From: a virus
Length of the DNA stretch: 56,972 nucleotides
IMG/VR virus record: IMGVR_UViG_3300048837_000350
Span: 1 to 56,972 of that record
Strand: one strand, 5' to 3'
Both the position numbers and the translations under genes were made by a program. The stretch's first letter is position 1. The number at the start of each line of letters is the position of its first letter. The notes beneath the pieces were generated by a model. The model did not search any database and had not been told where the DNA came from. It saw only the letters and a program-made list of their open reading frames with translations. Of this stretch, positions 7,848 through 15,700 are shown piece by piece.

Positions 7848-8069
7848 ATGAATCCTCCCGCTCCCCACGAATCTGAGGATCTCGTCGCGTACCGTATTAA
7901 GGTTCTCGAGGATAATCATGCTGCTCTGGCGGAATCCTTGGATGGGTTGAATGATGGATTCCGCGAGTTTCGTGTCAAGGCTGAAACGTACGCTAAGGCC
8001 GCGTTGATAGTATTCGGCGTTGTACATCCAGTTCTAGTTGGAGTCGTCGTATATGGCCTTACACGATAA
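7848..8069 (+). CDS. Small coiled-coil membrane protein, lysis-associated (XhlA-like topology)
   Basis: The 73-residue protein has a helical, charged N-terminal part (residues 8-47, VLEDNHAALAESLDGLNDGF) and one C-terminal hydrophobic helix (ALIVFGVVHPVLVGVVVYGL). This arrangement resembles haemolysin XhlA-type accessory lysis proteins. It starts two bases after the endolysin stop, so a second holin or holin regulator is a reasonable inference. Confidence 0.55.
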   Translation: MNPPAPHESEDLVAYRIKVLEDNHAALAESLDGLNDGFREFRVKAETYAKAALIVFGVVHPVLVGVVVYGLTR

Positions 8070-8268
8070 TCAGAGGCGCAAGGATAACTGTCCTAAGTGT
8101 GCGCGATACTCGTGGGACGCGACAGACTCGTATTGCATGTACTGTGACTATCCGGAAGTACTCGAGCAGCGTCGCTTAGAGAATGTTGGTGGGAAGAATC
8201 GTCGGATTCGTATGAAGAAGCCTACCGAGAAGGACATGATCTACTTGAAAGAGAAGCATGGATCATGA
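8053..8268 (+). CDS. Small zinc-ribbon protein
   Basis: The 71-residue product has CPKC and CMYC pairs separated by about 15 residues, a probable single zinc ribbon, followed by a basic stretch (GGKNRRIRMKKP). The ATG at 8053 overlaps the end of the previous gene, with GGAG nine bases upstream. Nucleic-acid binding is possible; the function is unknown. Confidence 0.6.
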   Translation: MALHDNQRRKDNCPKCARYSWDATDSYCMYCDYPEVLEQRRLENVGGKNRRIRMKKPTEKDMIYLKEKHGS

Positions 8269-8477
8269 TGCCGGATCGCGCTCGCACCATGCTGGAGTAT
8301 CTACTCGTCAGATTCGACGGGGATGCGGTAGACGCGCAAAGGATAGCGAGCGCTGGTGCGGAACACAACGACTGGTACGCAGGTTATGCTGCCGGACTAA
8401 GGGCTGGCCAGAGTCTGGTTGCAGATTCCGTTAGGTACCTAGATAACGTCGCTTCTGGTTGGAGCGAACAGTCTTAG
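8265..8477 (+). CDS. Small hypothetical protein
   Basis: The 70-residue protein is predicted to be largely helical and lacks recognisable motifs (LEYLLVRFDGDAVDAQRIAS, then WYAGYAAGLRAGQSL). Coupled by an ATGA overlap to the zinc-ribbon gene. No function can be assigned. Confidence 0.55.
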   Translation: MMPDRARTMLEYLLVRFDGDAVDAQRIASAGAEHNDWYAGYAAGLRAGQSLVADSVRYLDNVASGWSEQS

Positions 8478-8501
8478 TGGCACGACGCCGTAAGAACTGG
8501 G

Positions 8502-9875
8502 ATGGATTCCCGAAAAGCGGGAGTAGCCTTGAGCGTACCCAACGAGCGAGACAGAGACACGTCCGTGGTTCTGGGAATCACGACGCAGGACGGTCGGAAG
8601 ATTCCGAGCGAAGCCATCGCGGAAGTACTCTCGACTCCGGACATGAGCCAGAGGAAAGCATCGGAGATTCTGGGTTGCTCGAGGAAGGCGATCAAGAACT
8701 GGATTAGGCGTGCTAATGGTGGGGTGCCCACGAATAGTGTGCCCACCGTGATAGCTCCGGAGCGTCCCGGATTCACTATTGATGGTGATAATGCAGTCCT
8801 TGTCAGTCCAAGCTCCGAGGAGCGTAAGCGCCTATTCACGAAGGAAGAGTTACGCGAAGAGTACGGATTCCCGGAAGAAGATTGGATCGAGACTCGCGCT
8901 GTTATCAGCCAGTATGGGAGTCCAGATAATCCTAGTGGCCAGATCAAAATGTGGCTTACGAAGCGCGTGGATATTGGGCAGATCGTTCCCGCACGCTTCC
9001 CCGAGTCGTATGTTGCGCCAAAGATCAATCGTGCGCTCACGAATAAGCCCATATTTGGGGTAGTCTGTGGCGACTCTCAGGTTCCACACAACGATCTCTG
9101 CATGGAGGACTGTCTCCTACAGTTAGTGGCGGAGCTACAGCCTGACATCCTTATTGATCTTGGTGATCAGGGTGACAATCCGACGATCTCGAGCTACTTG
9201 AAGAATCCTAAGTGGAACGCTGATTTTAACGAGTGTATACAGGCCACGACTAACCTGAACTATTATCGGCGTCGTGCTTGCGAGAGTATGGAAATGATTG
9301 TTCTCGCATCGAATCATGACACTGAGCGCGTGAAGAACTATGTCCTATCGAAAGCTCCAGACCTGTATGGCGTGCAGCGCGGCATGTTCCCCGGAGAGGA
9401 AGACCCAGAGAAGGTACTCACGTGGGGTTACCTCACGAAGATGGATCTACTGAATATCAAGCTCATTGGCGAGGATGGGGATTCGTATCAGCACGCGAAT
9501 CACATTATTTCGCAGGGCACTCCAGACTCTCCGGGCCTAGCCGTGGAGCATGGGAGTGTGACTGGTAAGAGTGCGATGTTGAAGAACATTGAGAACACGA
9601 ACTACTCCATGTTCTTCGGCCACACGCATCATGCTGGTATGGAAACGAAAACAGTGTATGACACTGATGGAAATCCACACTTCATCTACTCGTACAATAC
9701 TGGGACGATGGCGAAGCTGAAGGGTAGCCTTGGTTTCGCGAAGCGTGCGCAGTGGGTGAATACGTTTTGTACGTACCAGTTGTGGCCTGATGGACGGTTC
9801 ACTGTGGACTTTGCGAAGTATGAGAATGGTGAGTTGTTCTGGCGTGACAAGCGCTGGCGTAGCAACCTTTACTAA
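8502..9875 (+). CDS. HTH-metallophosphoesterase (calcineurin-like) fusion
   Basis: The 457-residue protein joins an N-terminal helix-turn-helix (about residues 35-70, MSQRKASEILGCSRKAIKNW) to a calcineurin-like metallophosphoesterase. The metal-site motifs appear in order as CGDSQVPH, LGDQGD, ASNHDTE and GHTHH. The usual GNHD is SNHD here. Family members hydrolyse phosphomonoesters or phosphodiesters, and an attached DNA-binding domain suggests a nucleic-acid substrate. A TTG at 8529 has a better ribosome site (GGGAG, five bases) than the ATG at 8502, so the protein may be nine residues shorter. It sits at the end of the rightward tail/lysis block, facing the minus-strand operon. Confidence 0.7.
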   Translation: MDSRKAGVALSVPNERDRDTSVVLGITTQDGRKIPSEAIAEVLSTPDMSQRKASEILGCSRKAIKNWIRRANGGVPTNSVPTVIAPERPGFTIDGDNAVLVSPSSEERKRLFTKEELREEYGFPEEDWIETRAVISQYGSPDNPSGQIKMWLTKRVDIGQIVPARFPESYVAPKINRALTNKPIFGVVCGDSQVPHNDLCMEDCLLQLVAELQPDILIDLGDQGDNPTISSYLKNPKWNADFNECIQATTNLNYYRRRACESMEMIVLASNHDTERVKNYVLSKAPDLYGVQRGMFPGEEDPEKVLTWGYLTKMDLLNIKLIGEDGDSYQHANHIISQGTPDSPGLAVEHGSVTGKSAMLKNIENTNYSMFFGHTHHAGMETKTVYDTDGNPHFIYSYNTGTMAKLKGSLGFAKRAQWVNTFCTYQLWPDGRFTVDFAKYENGELFWRDKRWRSNLY

Positions 9876-9894
9876 GTGATCTCTATGGTAAAGG

Positions 9895-10194
9895 TTATGG
9901 TTTTCCGCCACGGACGATTCGCTTCAGTTCATCGACCGCGCACTCATCGCAGATGTGCCAGCTATAGACGTCATGCTCGCATGGGATTGCTTTAGAATCA
10001 GTCTTGGGATCTGGTATGCGATAGTCAGTCAGGTAACTGATTATACGTTGACGCTCTATACATATAGGCGACCCATCGTGTAGCTCTCCAGAATATAAGT
10101 AGTTTTCGCAACCGTAGCGTATTAGATAGCGACTGCTGACGGACTCTATTGACACTCCGGGAGATCCGCAATGCGGGCATGGATCTACTTTCAT
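9895..10194 (-). CDS. Zinc-ribbon protein, Lar-like arrangement
   Basis: The 99-residue protein begins MKVDPCPHCGSPGVSIESV, very like the CPFCG start of restriction-alleviation (Lar-type) and related zinc-ribbon proteins, and has further cysteines (C37, C54, CEHD, CDEC). ATG at 10194 overlaps the upstream stop (TGATG). Last gene of the leftward 12.05-9.9 kb operon. Family assignment is tentative, and Lar activity has not been shown for such relatives. Confidence 0.55.
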   Translation of the reverse strand: MKVDPCPHCGSPGVSIESVSSRYLIRYGCENYLYSGELHDGSPICIERQRIISYLTDYRIPDPKTDSKAIPCEHDVYSWHICDECAVDELKRIVRGGKP

Positions 10195-10385
10195 CACTTG
10201 ATACTCCACTTCTCTATCGTGTTCCCGGCGTGACGCCATAGTTCTTCGTTCTCTGGCGCTGGGCGCTGCGCGTACCACATGAGCGCGATGAGTCTACGTG
10301 TTCCTTGTAGTTCACGCTTGCGTTTGAGTTGTGACGATTCCAGTTGATCGAGATAGTCTCGACTGATTGTCACTAGCTCAGTCAT
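10194..10385 (-). CDS. Small helical hypothetical protein
   Basis: The 63-residue protein is basic and helical (YLDQLESSQLKRKRELQGT, then PENEELWRHAGNTIEKW). Its start overlaps the HNH stop (ATGA) and its stop overlaps the next start, so it is real by context. No recognisable family. Confidence 0.55.
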   Translation of the reverse strand: MTELVTISRDYLDQLESSQLKRKRELQGTRRLIALMWYAQRPAPENEELWRHAGNTIEKWSIK

Positions 10386-10963
10386 GGAACGACTACTCCA
10401 GATGAACGCCATTCATACGCGGTCATCTTTATGGTATTTTTACCATTGTCGTCAGACGATCTCCAAGCAGAAATAACATCTGATATTACCGTAAACTCGT
10501 CAGAGTCCCAGTGTGATCCTTTTCTGTTATTACACTTAAAGCAGCAGACAAGTACATTGTCCAGCGAGTACCCCTTGGTATTATCTCTCCTGTCCATATT
10601 GTATGGACCGGGTCGATATTCGTTCCAAGATACTTCCTCGCGGCAGTAGGCGCACATCTTAATCTGTGACAAGAAGACAAAGTCATCGAACGTCATGTCG
10701 ATTGGGACATCGCGACTGAATCGCTCGTTCGTTCTGCTGACACTTGATAAAAATCCATTCCACACAGTTCTCAGAGGATGCCTAGTCCTCTTCACGCACT
10801 TTACGCAATACCCAGTATGATTGCGTATTCCCCAATCATCTTTGGGCATTTCTTTACCACACGTAATACACTCAAAAATGTATATGCGCTTCTTATATTC
10901 ACCATTCCTATGAGGAATCATGCGTATCTCAACCCGCTTGGCATCGCGTATATCAAGAGCCAT
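10382..10963 (-). CDS. HNH endonuclease
   Basis: The protein has about 193 residues. The N-terminal half has a zinc knuckle (CITC followed by CVKC). The C-terminal half is an HNH/ββα-metal domain: CAYC, then MDRRDNTKGYSLDNVLVCC and CFKCNNRKG, with the second cysteine pair completing the structural zinc site. In place of DH the motif reads MDRRDN, the variant seen in many free-standing phage HNH nucleases. The ATG at 10963 has AAAGGG eight bases upstream and overlaps the thyX stop. It could be a homing endonuclease inserted behind thyX or a host-DNA nicking enzyme. Confidence 0.75.
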   Translation of the reverse strand: MALDIRDAKRVEIRMIPHRNGEYKKRIYIFECITCGKEMPKDDWGIRNHTGYCVKCVKRTRHPLRTVWNGFLSSVSRTNERFSRDVPIDMTFDDFVFLSQIKMCAYCREEVSWNEYRPGPYNMDRRDNTKGYSLDNVLVCCFKCNNRKGSHWDSDEFTVISDVISAWRSSDDNGKNTIKMTAYEWRSSGVVVP

Positions 10964-11573
10964 ACCCAAAACCCTTTAGTGATAGGTCAAAGTCTCCAGT
11001 AGCAATAACGGCTTCTAGCATTGATTGAGCAATGTCTCGTATTTCCTTTTGCGCATCACTCTTATTGCGTAGTCCTTGAAAGTGCATGAATGATCGGAAG
11101 TTGAATCCAACATCCATTGTCACCTGAGAGTTGTATGGAAGGTAGAATCTCGCAGACTCTTTGGCCCTCTTGCGATCCATTCCTCCAGCCACTAGTCTCT
11201 CAAGTGTTTCGTGGTATAGGCGGAAGGCATTGCTGGTAAAGGAATCGAGTAGCGACGCTTCATCCTCGCTCCAGTCATCTGGAATCATCCATTTATCTTC
11301 CGTATGCTCCTTATAGCGAGCAGACTCAGCATTGACATTGACGCCAATACGATGCTTGATTATGTGTATGTGCGAAGCAGTGTCACATGTGACTAGAAAA
11401 TGCAGAAATGATTTCTCGAACGGAGTGTGGTGTCCAGCCTTGGCGAGGTTATCAAGTAGGTTTCCCATGCGGGCCTTCTTGCTATCGGTGAGATCGCGCG
11501 ATGTTGACGTCCACGCTGATAGCGCGTGAGATTCATCACCTCCATAATGACCAATAAGCTCAACGCTATTCAT
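10953..11573 (-). CDS. thyX: Flavin-dependent thymidylate synthase
   Basis: This 206-residue protein matches ThyX in length and layout. It would convert dUMP to dTMP with FAD, NADPH and methylene-tetrahydrofolate, supplying thymidine for phage DNA. The signature reads K73-H74-R75 followed by N81-x-x-S84-x-R86-Y87, instead of the usual RHR-x7-S; it has K for the first R and one extra residue in the loop. HHTPFEKS (residues 48-55) and a late RFYLPYNSQVTMDVGFNFRSF segment are also typical of ThyX. ATG overlaps the upstream stop, with GGAGGG as ribosome site. It groups with other early nucleotide or DNA genes. Confidence 0.85.
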   Translation of the reverse strand: MNSVELIGHYGGDESHALSAWTSTSRDLTDSKKARMGNLLDNLAKAGHHTPFEKSFLHFLVTCDTASHIHIIKHRIGVNVNAESARYKEHTEDKWMIPDDWSEDEASLLDSFTSNAFRLYHETLERLVAGGMDRKRAKESARFYLPYNSQVTMDVGFNFRSFMHFQGLRNKSDAQKEIRDIAQSMLEAVIATGDFDLSLKGFGYGS

Positions 11574-12054
11574 TAGACCCTCCGAGTAGCGAGTCTGGGC
11601 ATACCCATTCCACGATATCGCGCTCTTCCGTCACGTCGTGATACGCGTCTGATGGTAGTTCTTCCCTCAACTGTCTAGTCGTGACAGTTTCCTTACCGAC
11701 GACAATCTTCTGGCAGATCGACTCTCGAGCCAAGCACATTCTCACGTATAGAGATCCAACCCTACCGTTCAGGTAGAACGATCCGTGCGCGACGTCCTTC
11801 TCGACCTTGCCGGGGATTACCCTACTGAATCGTGCTGCTGATGCTTTCGCAGAGTCAGCGCCTTCATGATCCCAGAAGTAGATTGGACTCCAATCGTACT
11901 GTCCCAAGTCTGGTAGTTTCAGCTTGGGATTCTCTTCAAGTATGTCTGCGAGTTGTCGTAGCGAAGCGACATACTCGTTACGCAGCGTCTGCCCTGCCGC
12001 CGCGTACGTTACCTCGGCATCGTTTTGTTGTTCCAGTAGTTCGTCTGTACTCAT
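11566..12054 (-). CDS. Hypothetical protein with N-terminal helical 'SLRQLADILEENP' segment
   Basis: The 162-residue protein has a recurring actinophage-style segment (SLRQLADILEENPKLKLPDL) near residue 31, followed by an alpha/beta domain (SLYVRMCLARESICQKIVVG). I have seen this style in early phage genes but know no function. It is the first gene after a promoter-like pair (12073-12101) with ribosome site AGGAAGG, and leads directly into thyX. Confidence 0.6.
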   Translation of the reverse strand: MSTDELLEQQNDAEVTYAAAGQTLRNEYVASLRQLADILEENPKLKLPDLGQYDWSPIYFWDHEGADSAKASAARFSRVIPGKVEKDVAHGSFYLNGRVGSLYVRMCLARESICQKIVVGKETVTTRQLREELPSDAYHDVTEERDIVEWVCPDSLLGGSNE

Positions 12055-12072
12055 GATTGCCTTCCTGTTGTT

Positions 12073-12101
12073 GTTAAACCTTATCCGATGTGAACTGTCA
12101 G
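12073..12101 (-). promoter_or_regulatory. Promoter for the thyX operon
   Basis: On the minus strand CTGACA (12096-12101) and TTTAAC (12073-12078) are separated by 17 bases, just ahead of the start at 12054. The rest of the 12055-12180 gap holds no ORF or other clear feature. Confidence 0.45.
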
Positions 12102-12180
12102 AAGACGTGAGCCTCTTAATGAGTCGCCTTGTTCACGGGGAGGATATCGACTGCGCTCGGATTACACGCATCCCCAACCT

Positions 12181-12387
12181 TTAGATACCGTTGATAGCTT
12201 GTAGTAGTGGACTCCACTGCGCCATTAGCACAGTCGTAATAACCTCATCTGGTAGTCCCTGCTCCTTCAGCAGTCGATACTGTAATCCCATAGCGATAGC
12301 GATAGGCTTAAACGCCTCACCCATCTGGTCTGCGCTGGCGATTGCGGCGGCCACAACATCGTCCTGAAACTCTGGTGAATCATCCAT
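12181..12387 (-). CDS. Small acidic helical protein
   Basis: The 68-residue protein is helical and acidic at its start (MDDSPEFQDDVVAAAIASAD). It follows the DNA-binding gene at 12398 by ten bases and has no clear ribosome site. It could be a small regulator. No family recognised. Confidence 0.5.
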   Translation of the reverse strand: MDDSPEFQDDVVAAAIASADQMGEAFKPIAIAMGLQYRLLKEQGLPDEVITTVLMAQWSPLLQAINGI

Positions 12388-12397
12388 TCGAGGAATG

Positions 12398-12889
12398 TTA
12401 CTCGATCACATCAGGCGAGTCAACACTCCCACCCATGCCCTCCATCGCCCACAATACAGTCTCCGTAGATACGGGCACGACTTGACGCCGCACCTCCACC
12501 GTACCCTCTGGCCAGCCCCTGCTACTACCTGCGAGCATGAGGCTACGCACGGTGACTCCAGTCATTTCTGATAACTCTTCGAGCGTGAGGTATTGGCATC
12601 CGTTGATTGCGATCTTCCCACCTACTGGTGGTAGTCCAATAATGCGAGTGACATCCCCAGCATCGAGTGGAGTGACGTCTGCCTCGGCAACGGCTGCAGC
12701 GCCGTACGCATCAACTGCTTGAACCCTGTTGTACTGCGTGACCGGAGTCAACGATTGTGCGAGTCGCATGACCTTGTTTGTTTTGAACGCGACTAGTCGT
12801 TCTACTCCATGAATCTCGATTACTCCATACCGATGCGTGGCCGCGTATGGTGGGCGATCATGTAATACAAACTTCTTGCGTTTAGCCAT
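12398..12889 (-). CDS. Putative DNA-binding protein (MerR/Xis-type HTH)
   Basis: The 163-residue protein has a basic N-terminus (MAKRKKFVLHDRPPY) and a probable winged helix-turn-helix near residues 100-145 (YLTLEELSEMTGVTVRSLML, then PEGTVEVRRQVVPVS). It is the first leftward gene of the divergent control region at 12.9-13.7 kb and has AAGGAT as ribosome site. Position and fold suggest an early regulator acting on the palindromes upstream, which is inference. Confidence 0.6.
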   Translation of the reverse strand: MAKRKKFVLHDRPPYAATHRYGVIEIHGVERLVAFKTNKVMRLAQSLTPVTQYNRVQAVDAYGAAAVAEADVTPLDAGDVTRIIGLPPVGGKIAINGCQYLTLEELSEMTGVTVRSLMLAGSSRGWPEGTVEVRRQVVPVSTETVLWAMEGMGGSVDSPDVIE

Positions 12890-13260
12890 GGTGATCCTTT
12901 CGCGTCCACTACCATCGCTATGCTATCGCTTCCGATACGGTGACGTGGTCGGAGGGCAATCAGAAAAACTTTATATTCAAGCGTGGCGGAACTGATCACG
13001 AAAGTGTGAAAGCAAGTCAGCTTGGAGCGTCAGGTTATACCTGAGCAGGACATACTCTGGCCTAGATATCACGGTAGTGCAGTTAAGTGGTATTGATGGG
13101 TAGCGATGGTGACGGGATGTCAGTCGTCCGTACGGAGGAGGATGTCAGTACACACTGTACGTGTACGCAGAGGGGGCGCTCCCATGCAGTTTCAACGAAT
13201 GAATATGAACCACTTAGTGGTCTATCACAAGTGTAGAGGGGGGCGATCTCCCGGCGGAGC

Positions 13261-13488
13261 GTGCGGCAAACAACCACACTACTTCACGCTAATGAACCGC
13301 CCTCCGAACACAGAGCCAATCTGGACAGTGCCAGAGCGTACGAGCGTAGACAACAGGCTGCCCGCAAGGGTGTGGACAAAGTCCACATTGTCTACAAGCG
13401 AGACAGCGTCGGCGCAACCAAACCATCCATGTGTAAGTGTGCTAGGGCCAGCGGCCCGCACACTGAAATCATGAGTAACTTTCTATAG
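13261..13488 (+). CDS. Possible small basic protein in the control region
   Basis: A GTG-started frame of 75 codons with natural codon use in its second half (ARKGVDKVHIVYKRDS) and a CKCARASGPH ending that looks like a partial zinc motif. The ribosome site is poor and another frame also stays open across the same stretch. It may be a real short gene or the remnant of one. Unknown family. Confidence 0.3.
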   Translation: MRQTTTLLHANEPPSEHRANLDSARAYERRQQAARKGVDKVHIVYKRDSVGATKPSMCKCARASGPHTEIMSNFL

Positions 13489-13615
13489 ACGAACCATTGC
13501 CTAGAACAATGTGTATGACTGCACACGATTCCATGGAATGACGTGAGTCAGATTCTTTAGCTTCAAAATAATCCGTCAGTGTCCACACTGTCTGATACAC
13601 TATTCATACCCTGCT

Positions 13616-13664
13616 GGGCCAGTGATCTCGGAGTATCTGCCTTGATCGCTGGCCCTCTTTTTAT
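13616..13664 (+). terminator. Rho-independent terminator ahead of the helicase gene
   Basis: GGGCCAGTGATC (13616-13627) pairs with GATCGCTGGCCC (13644-13655) with one G-T pair and is followed by TCTTTTTAT. It would stop rightward transcripts from the control region just before the helicase. It could act as an attenuator if transcription of the helicase operon starts upstream. Confidence 0.75.
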
Positions 13665-13697
13665 GCTATGGTCTACGCCACAGTTCAGGGGGGCTAC

Positions 13698-15029
13698 GTG
13701 TCGATCATTCCAACAGAACGAGCATTGCTCGGAATCTGCATCGTGTCAGATAAAGCGCGAGAATACGCGCTCCAGAAAATAGCTCCAGACTATTTCCTCG
13801 CACCAAGCCATCAACATATTTATCAGGGGATCAAGGATCTCGCTGACACTAACCTTGACGAACTTACTCTAGTAGGACACCTACGCACGAAGGGCACGCT
13901 CGAGGAATCTGGTGGAGCATCCTTCATCATGAGCCTCGGCTCTGCTTTTCCGTCACTCAACTCCTACAAGCAGTACTGTGATCTAGTCTTCGCAGAGTAT
14001 GGTCGTCGTCAGGCTACTCTCGCAGCCGCTGAGATCACGAAAGCAGCAGAGCAAGCTAGTGAGATCGACTCGATACTTGAGAACGCAGACGCGCTCCTAT
14101 CAACGATCAGAAATAAAGTATCTCTCGCTAAGGGTGAAGTAGGTCAACACATATCTCTTGTCCAGAAAACGTATGAAGAGTATGAGCAGACTCAGGGAAT
14201 CCCATTCCCATTCTCTGACCTCAACAATATCGCTCGAGGCCAACACCCCGGAAACATCATCATGACCGGAGGATACTCGGCTGATGGTAAGACGTGGTGG
14301 GGATTGCAGTGTGCAGAGGAATCGGCTTCACTCGGTAATAGGACTGCGTGCATCACGCTCGAAATGCCGAAGATGGAACTCTATGAGCGACTACTCATCC
14401 AGTTCCCCAATGTCACTGACGCTGACATCTTGTCGCGCAGGGAAACAGAATCAGTTAAGCGTCGAAAGAAATACCTACTGGGACTACCCCTGTATATATA
14501 TGACTCCGATGATGGTATGGATAACATCGGTGCGATAGAGCGTGAAGTCATGCGTGCATACGCGGAGGGCAATCCGTACAAGTACATCGTCATCGACCAT
14601 ATGCACCTCATGAATCATGGGTCTGCTGACATGCGTATAGCTATCGGTGAAACCATGAAGCGTGCGAAGAGTCTCGCCGTGAAGTATGGAGTCGTCATAC
14701 ATTTCCTCGGCCAGCTACGTCGTGCTACCGATAAGGGTAAGAATAAGTTTCCGATGCCAACCATGGCTGACTTCCGAGAGTCGTCTGCTATCGAGAATAT
14801 CGCCGACTTCATCATGATGGTATGGCGCGAGCGTGACGAGGAGCAGCAGCCCATGAATACTGGGAAGCTCATCATTGCTAAAGTGCGTCGCGGGCAAGCA
14901 CCACACCCAATCAACATCACGTGGAAAGAAGACGTGTGCAAGTTCATAGTAACGCCTAGCCTCAGCACGTGGCGTCCAGTGAAAACAGCTTGGGGCGCAG
15001 ATCGCCCAGAGGAAACAGTCGTCTACTAG
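13698..15029 (+). CDS. dnaB: Replicative DNA helicase, DnaB family
   Basis: The 443-residue protein has the DnaB layout. The N-terminal helical domain begins SIIPTERALLGICIVSD. A linker follows, then a RecA-like motor with Walker A GYSADGKT (about residues 191-198), Walker B YIVIDHMHL (D300) and the late MADFRESSAIENIADFIM region. DnaB hexamers unwind the replication fork on the lagging strand. I choose the GTG at 13698 because GGGGGG lies four to five bases upstream and the N-terminus then matches the family; an ATG at 13668 would add ten residues. No primase gene accompanies it, so host DnaG is presumably used. It leads the rightward replication operon. Confidence 0.9.
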   Translation: MSIIPTERALLGICIVSDKAREYALQKIAPDYFLAPSHQHIYQGIKDLADTNLDELTLVGHLRTKGTLEESGGASFIMSLGSAFPSLNSYKQYCDLVFAEYGRRQATLAAAEITKAAEQASEIDSILENADALLSTIRNKVSLAKGEVGQHISLVQKTYEEYEQTQGIPFPFSDLNNIARGQHPGNIIMTGGYSADGKTWWGLQCAEESASLGNRTACITLEMPKMELYERLLIQFPNVTDADILSRRETESVKRRKKYLLGLPLYIYDSDDGMDNIGAIEREVMRAYAEGNPYKYIVIDHMHLMNHGSADMRIAIGETMKRAKSLAVKYGVVIHFLGQLRRATDKGKNKFPMPTMADFRESSAIENIADFIMMVWRERDEEQQPMNTGKLIIAKVRRGQAPHPINITWKEDVCKFIVTPSLSTWRPVKTAWGADRPEETVVY

Positions 15030-15038
15030 GAGTGGGTC

Positions 15039-15251
15039 GTGAGGATTATTGTTAAGGGTGAGAATGTTATTGAAGTGTCACTGTCTCGAAAGAACATTGA
15101 GTCACTACTACACATGCTCGATAATCGGGACAAAGCACGACCAGCGTTAGCTCGCGAAGACGATGATTGTGTACTACTGGTAGTGGCTGAAGAGAACGAC
15201 GAACACTACATGCAGCGTGAGCCGGGAACTATGAGTTGGGAACGCGAATAA
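15039..15251 (+). CDS. Small hypothetical protein
   Basis: The 70-residue product starts at a GTG with AGGAG seven bases upstream. It has a short beta/helix region (IIVKGENVIEVSLSRKNIES) and an acidic C-terminus. It is placed between helicase and SSB and probably cotranscribed with the helicase. No family recognised. Confidence 0.55.
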   Translation: MRIIVKGENVIEVSLSRKNIESLLHMLDNRDKARPALAREDDDCVLLVVAEENDEHYMQREPGTMSWERE

Positions 15252-15256
15252 CTTGC

Positions 15257-15285
15257 TTGACTACGACCACTAGCGTCTGTAATAT
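15257..15285 (+). promoter_or_regulatory. Sigma-70-type promoter for the SSB gene
   Basis: TTGACT (15257-15262) and TAATAT (15280-15285) are separated by exactly 17 bases. The predicted start near 15292 gives SSB its own promoter inside the replication operon. Confidence 0.65.
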
Positions 15286-15329
15286 CCCAACCACATTCAG
15301 GGAACAGTCGGCGGGACTGTTGGGGATAT
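15282..15329 (+). promoter_or_regulatory. Nested inverted repeat at the SSB promoter/leader
   Basis: An inner repeat AACAGTC (15303-15309) / GACTGTT (15315-15321) sits inside an outer one, ATATCCCAA / TTGGGGATAT (15282-15290 and 15320-15329), with one unpaired base. The inner stem would form in the mRNA just ahead of the ribosome site AGGGG. The outer arm overlaps the -10 box. It could be an operator or a translational control site. Confidence 0.45.
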
Positions 15330-15340
15330 AGGGGAATACT

Positions 15341-15700
15341 ATGACGCTAGTAACCTACGGTTTCGGTACCGTAAAGAATGTGCAATCACGCACGTTCGGA
15401 CAAGACAATGAGCGCGTATCGTATCGCGCTAACCTTGAAGCTTTCGACGGGTCGCTCATCGAGTTTGATGCAGGCCCAGACGATCCCTCACCATTCGAGG
15501 GTAAGCTCGTCTTCTTCTCTGGTCGCGTGGAAACGATCAAGTACAAGAAGAAGGACACGGGCGAGGATAAGACTTTCAATGTCACTCGCCTCGGCACGCT
15601 GAAAGAGTTGAAGGACCTCCACCCTTCGCAGCAGCCTAATACGCCTGATCAAGCGGCCACTACTGGCAGTTCATACGACGACCAAGATTTGCCCTTCTGA
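15341..15700 (+). CDS. ssb: Single-stranded DNA-binding protein
   Basis: The 119-residue protein has an OB-fold-like beta pattern (VTYGFGTVKNVQSRTF, VSYRANLEAFDGSLIEF, KLVFFSGRVETIKYKK). It ends in a flexible region and the acidic tip DDQDLPF, the hallmark by which bacterial SSB recruits partners such as polymerase, helicase and repair proteins. It would coat single strands during replication and annealing. Shorter than typical bacterial SSB but normal for phage versions. Ribosome site AGGGG, ATG at 15341. The nearby nested repeat may control its level. Confidence 0.75.
   Translation: MTLVTYGFGTVKNVQSRTFGQDNERVSYRANLEAFDGSLIEFDAGPDDPSPFEGKLVFFSGRVETIKYKKKDTGEDKTFNVTRLGTLKELKDLHPSQQPNTPDQAATTGSSYDDQDLPF

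Larger units (their letters stand above)
12890..13697. promoter_or_regulatory. Divergent, palindrome-rich control region (possible origin)
   Basis: About 800 bases separate the leftward regulator gene from the rightward helicase gene and are mostly non-coding. Perfect or near-perfect palindromes occur at 13030-13044 (TCAGGT-TAT-ACCTGA), 13127-13136 (TCCGTACGGA), 13148-13166 (GTACAC..GTGTAC), 13528-13539 (ATTCCATGGAAT) and 13577-13590 (CAGTGT-CC-ACACTG). GGATGTCAGT is repeated at about 13115 and 13140, and a small AT-rich patch lies at 12963-12980. These are candidates for repressor operators or replication initiator sites. Short ORFs here (for example 13096-13236) are weakly supported. Confidence 0.5.

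Noticed and set aside
8459-8707. Alternative frame at the phosphoesterase start
   Set aside because: It overlaps the HTH segment in another frame, lacks a domain and is Arg/Ser/Asp-biased, as expected for an out-of-frame shadow.
13106-13474. Longer plus-strand frame in the control region (122 codons)
   Set aside because: The codon use is poor (repeated GGG, CGA, ACA), it fully overlaps another frame with better codon use, and it starts inside a palindrome zone.
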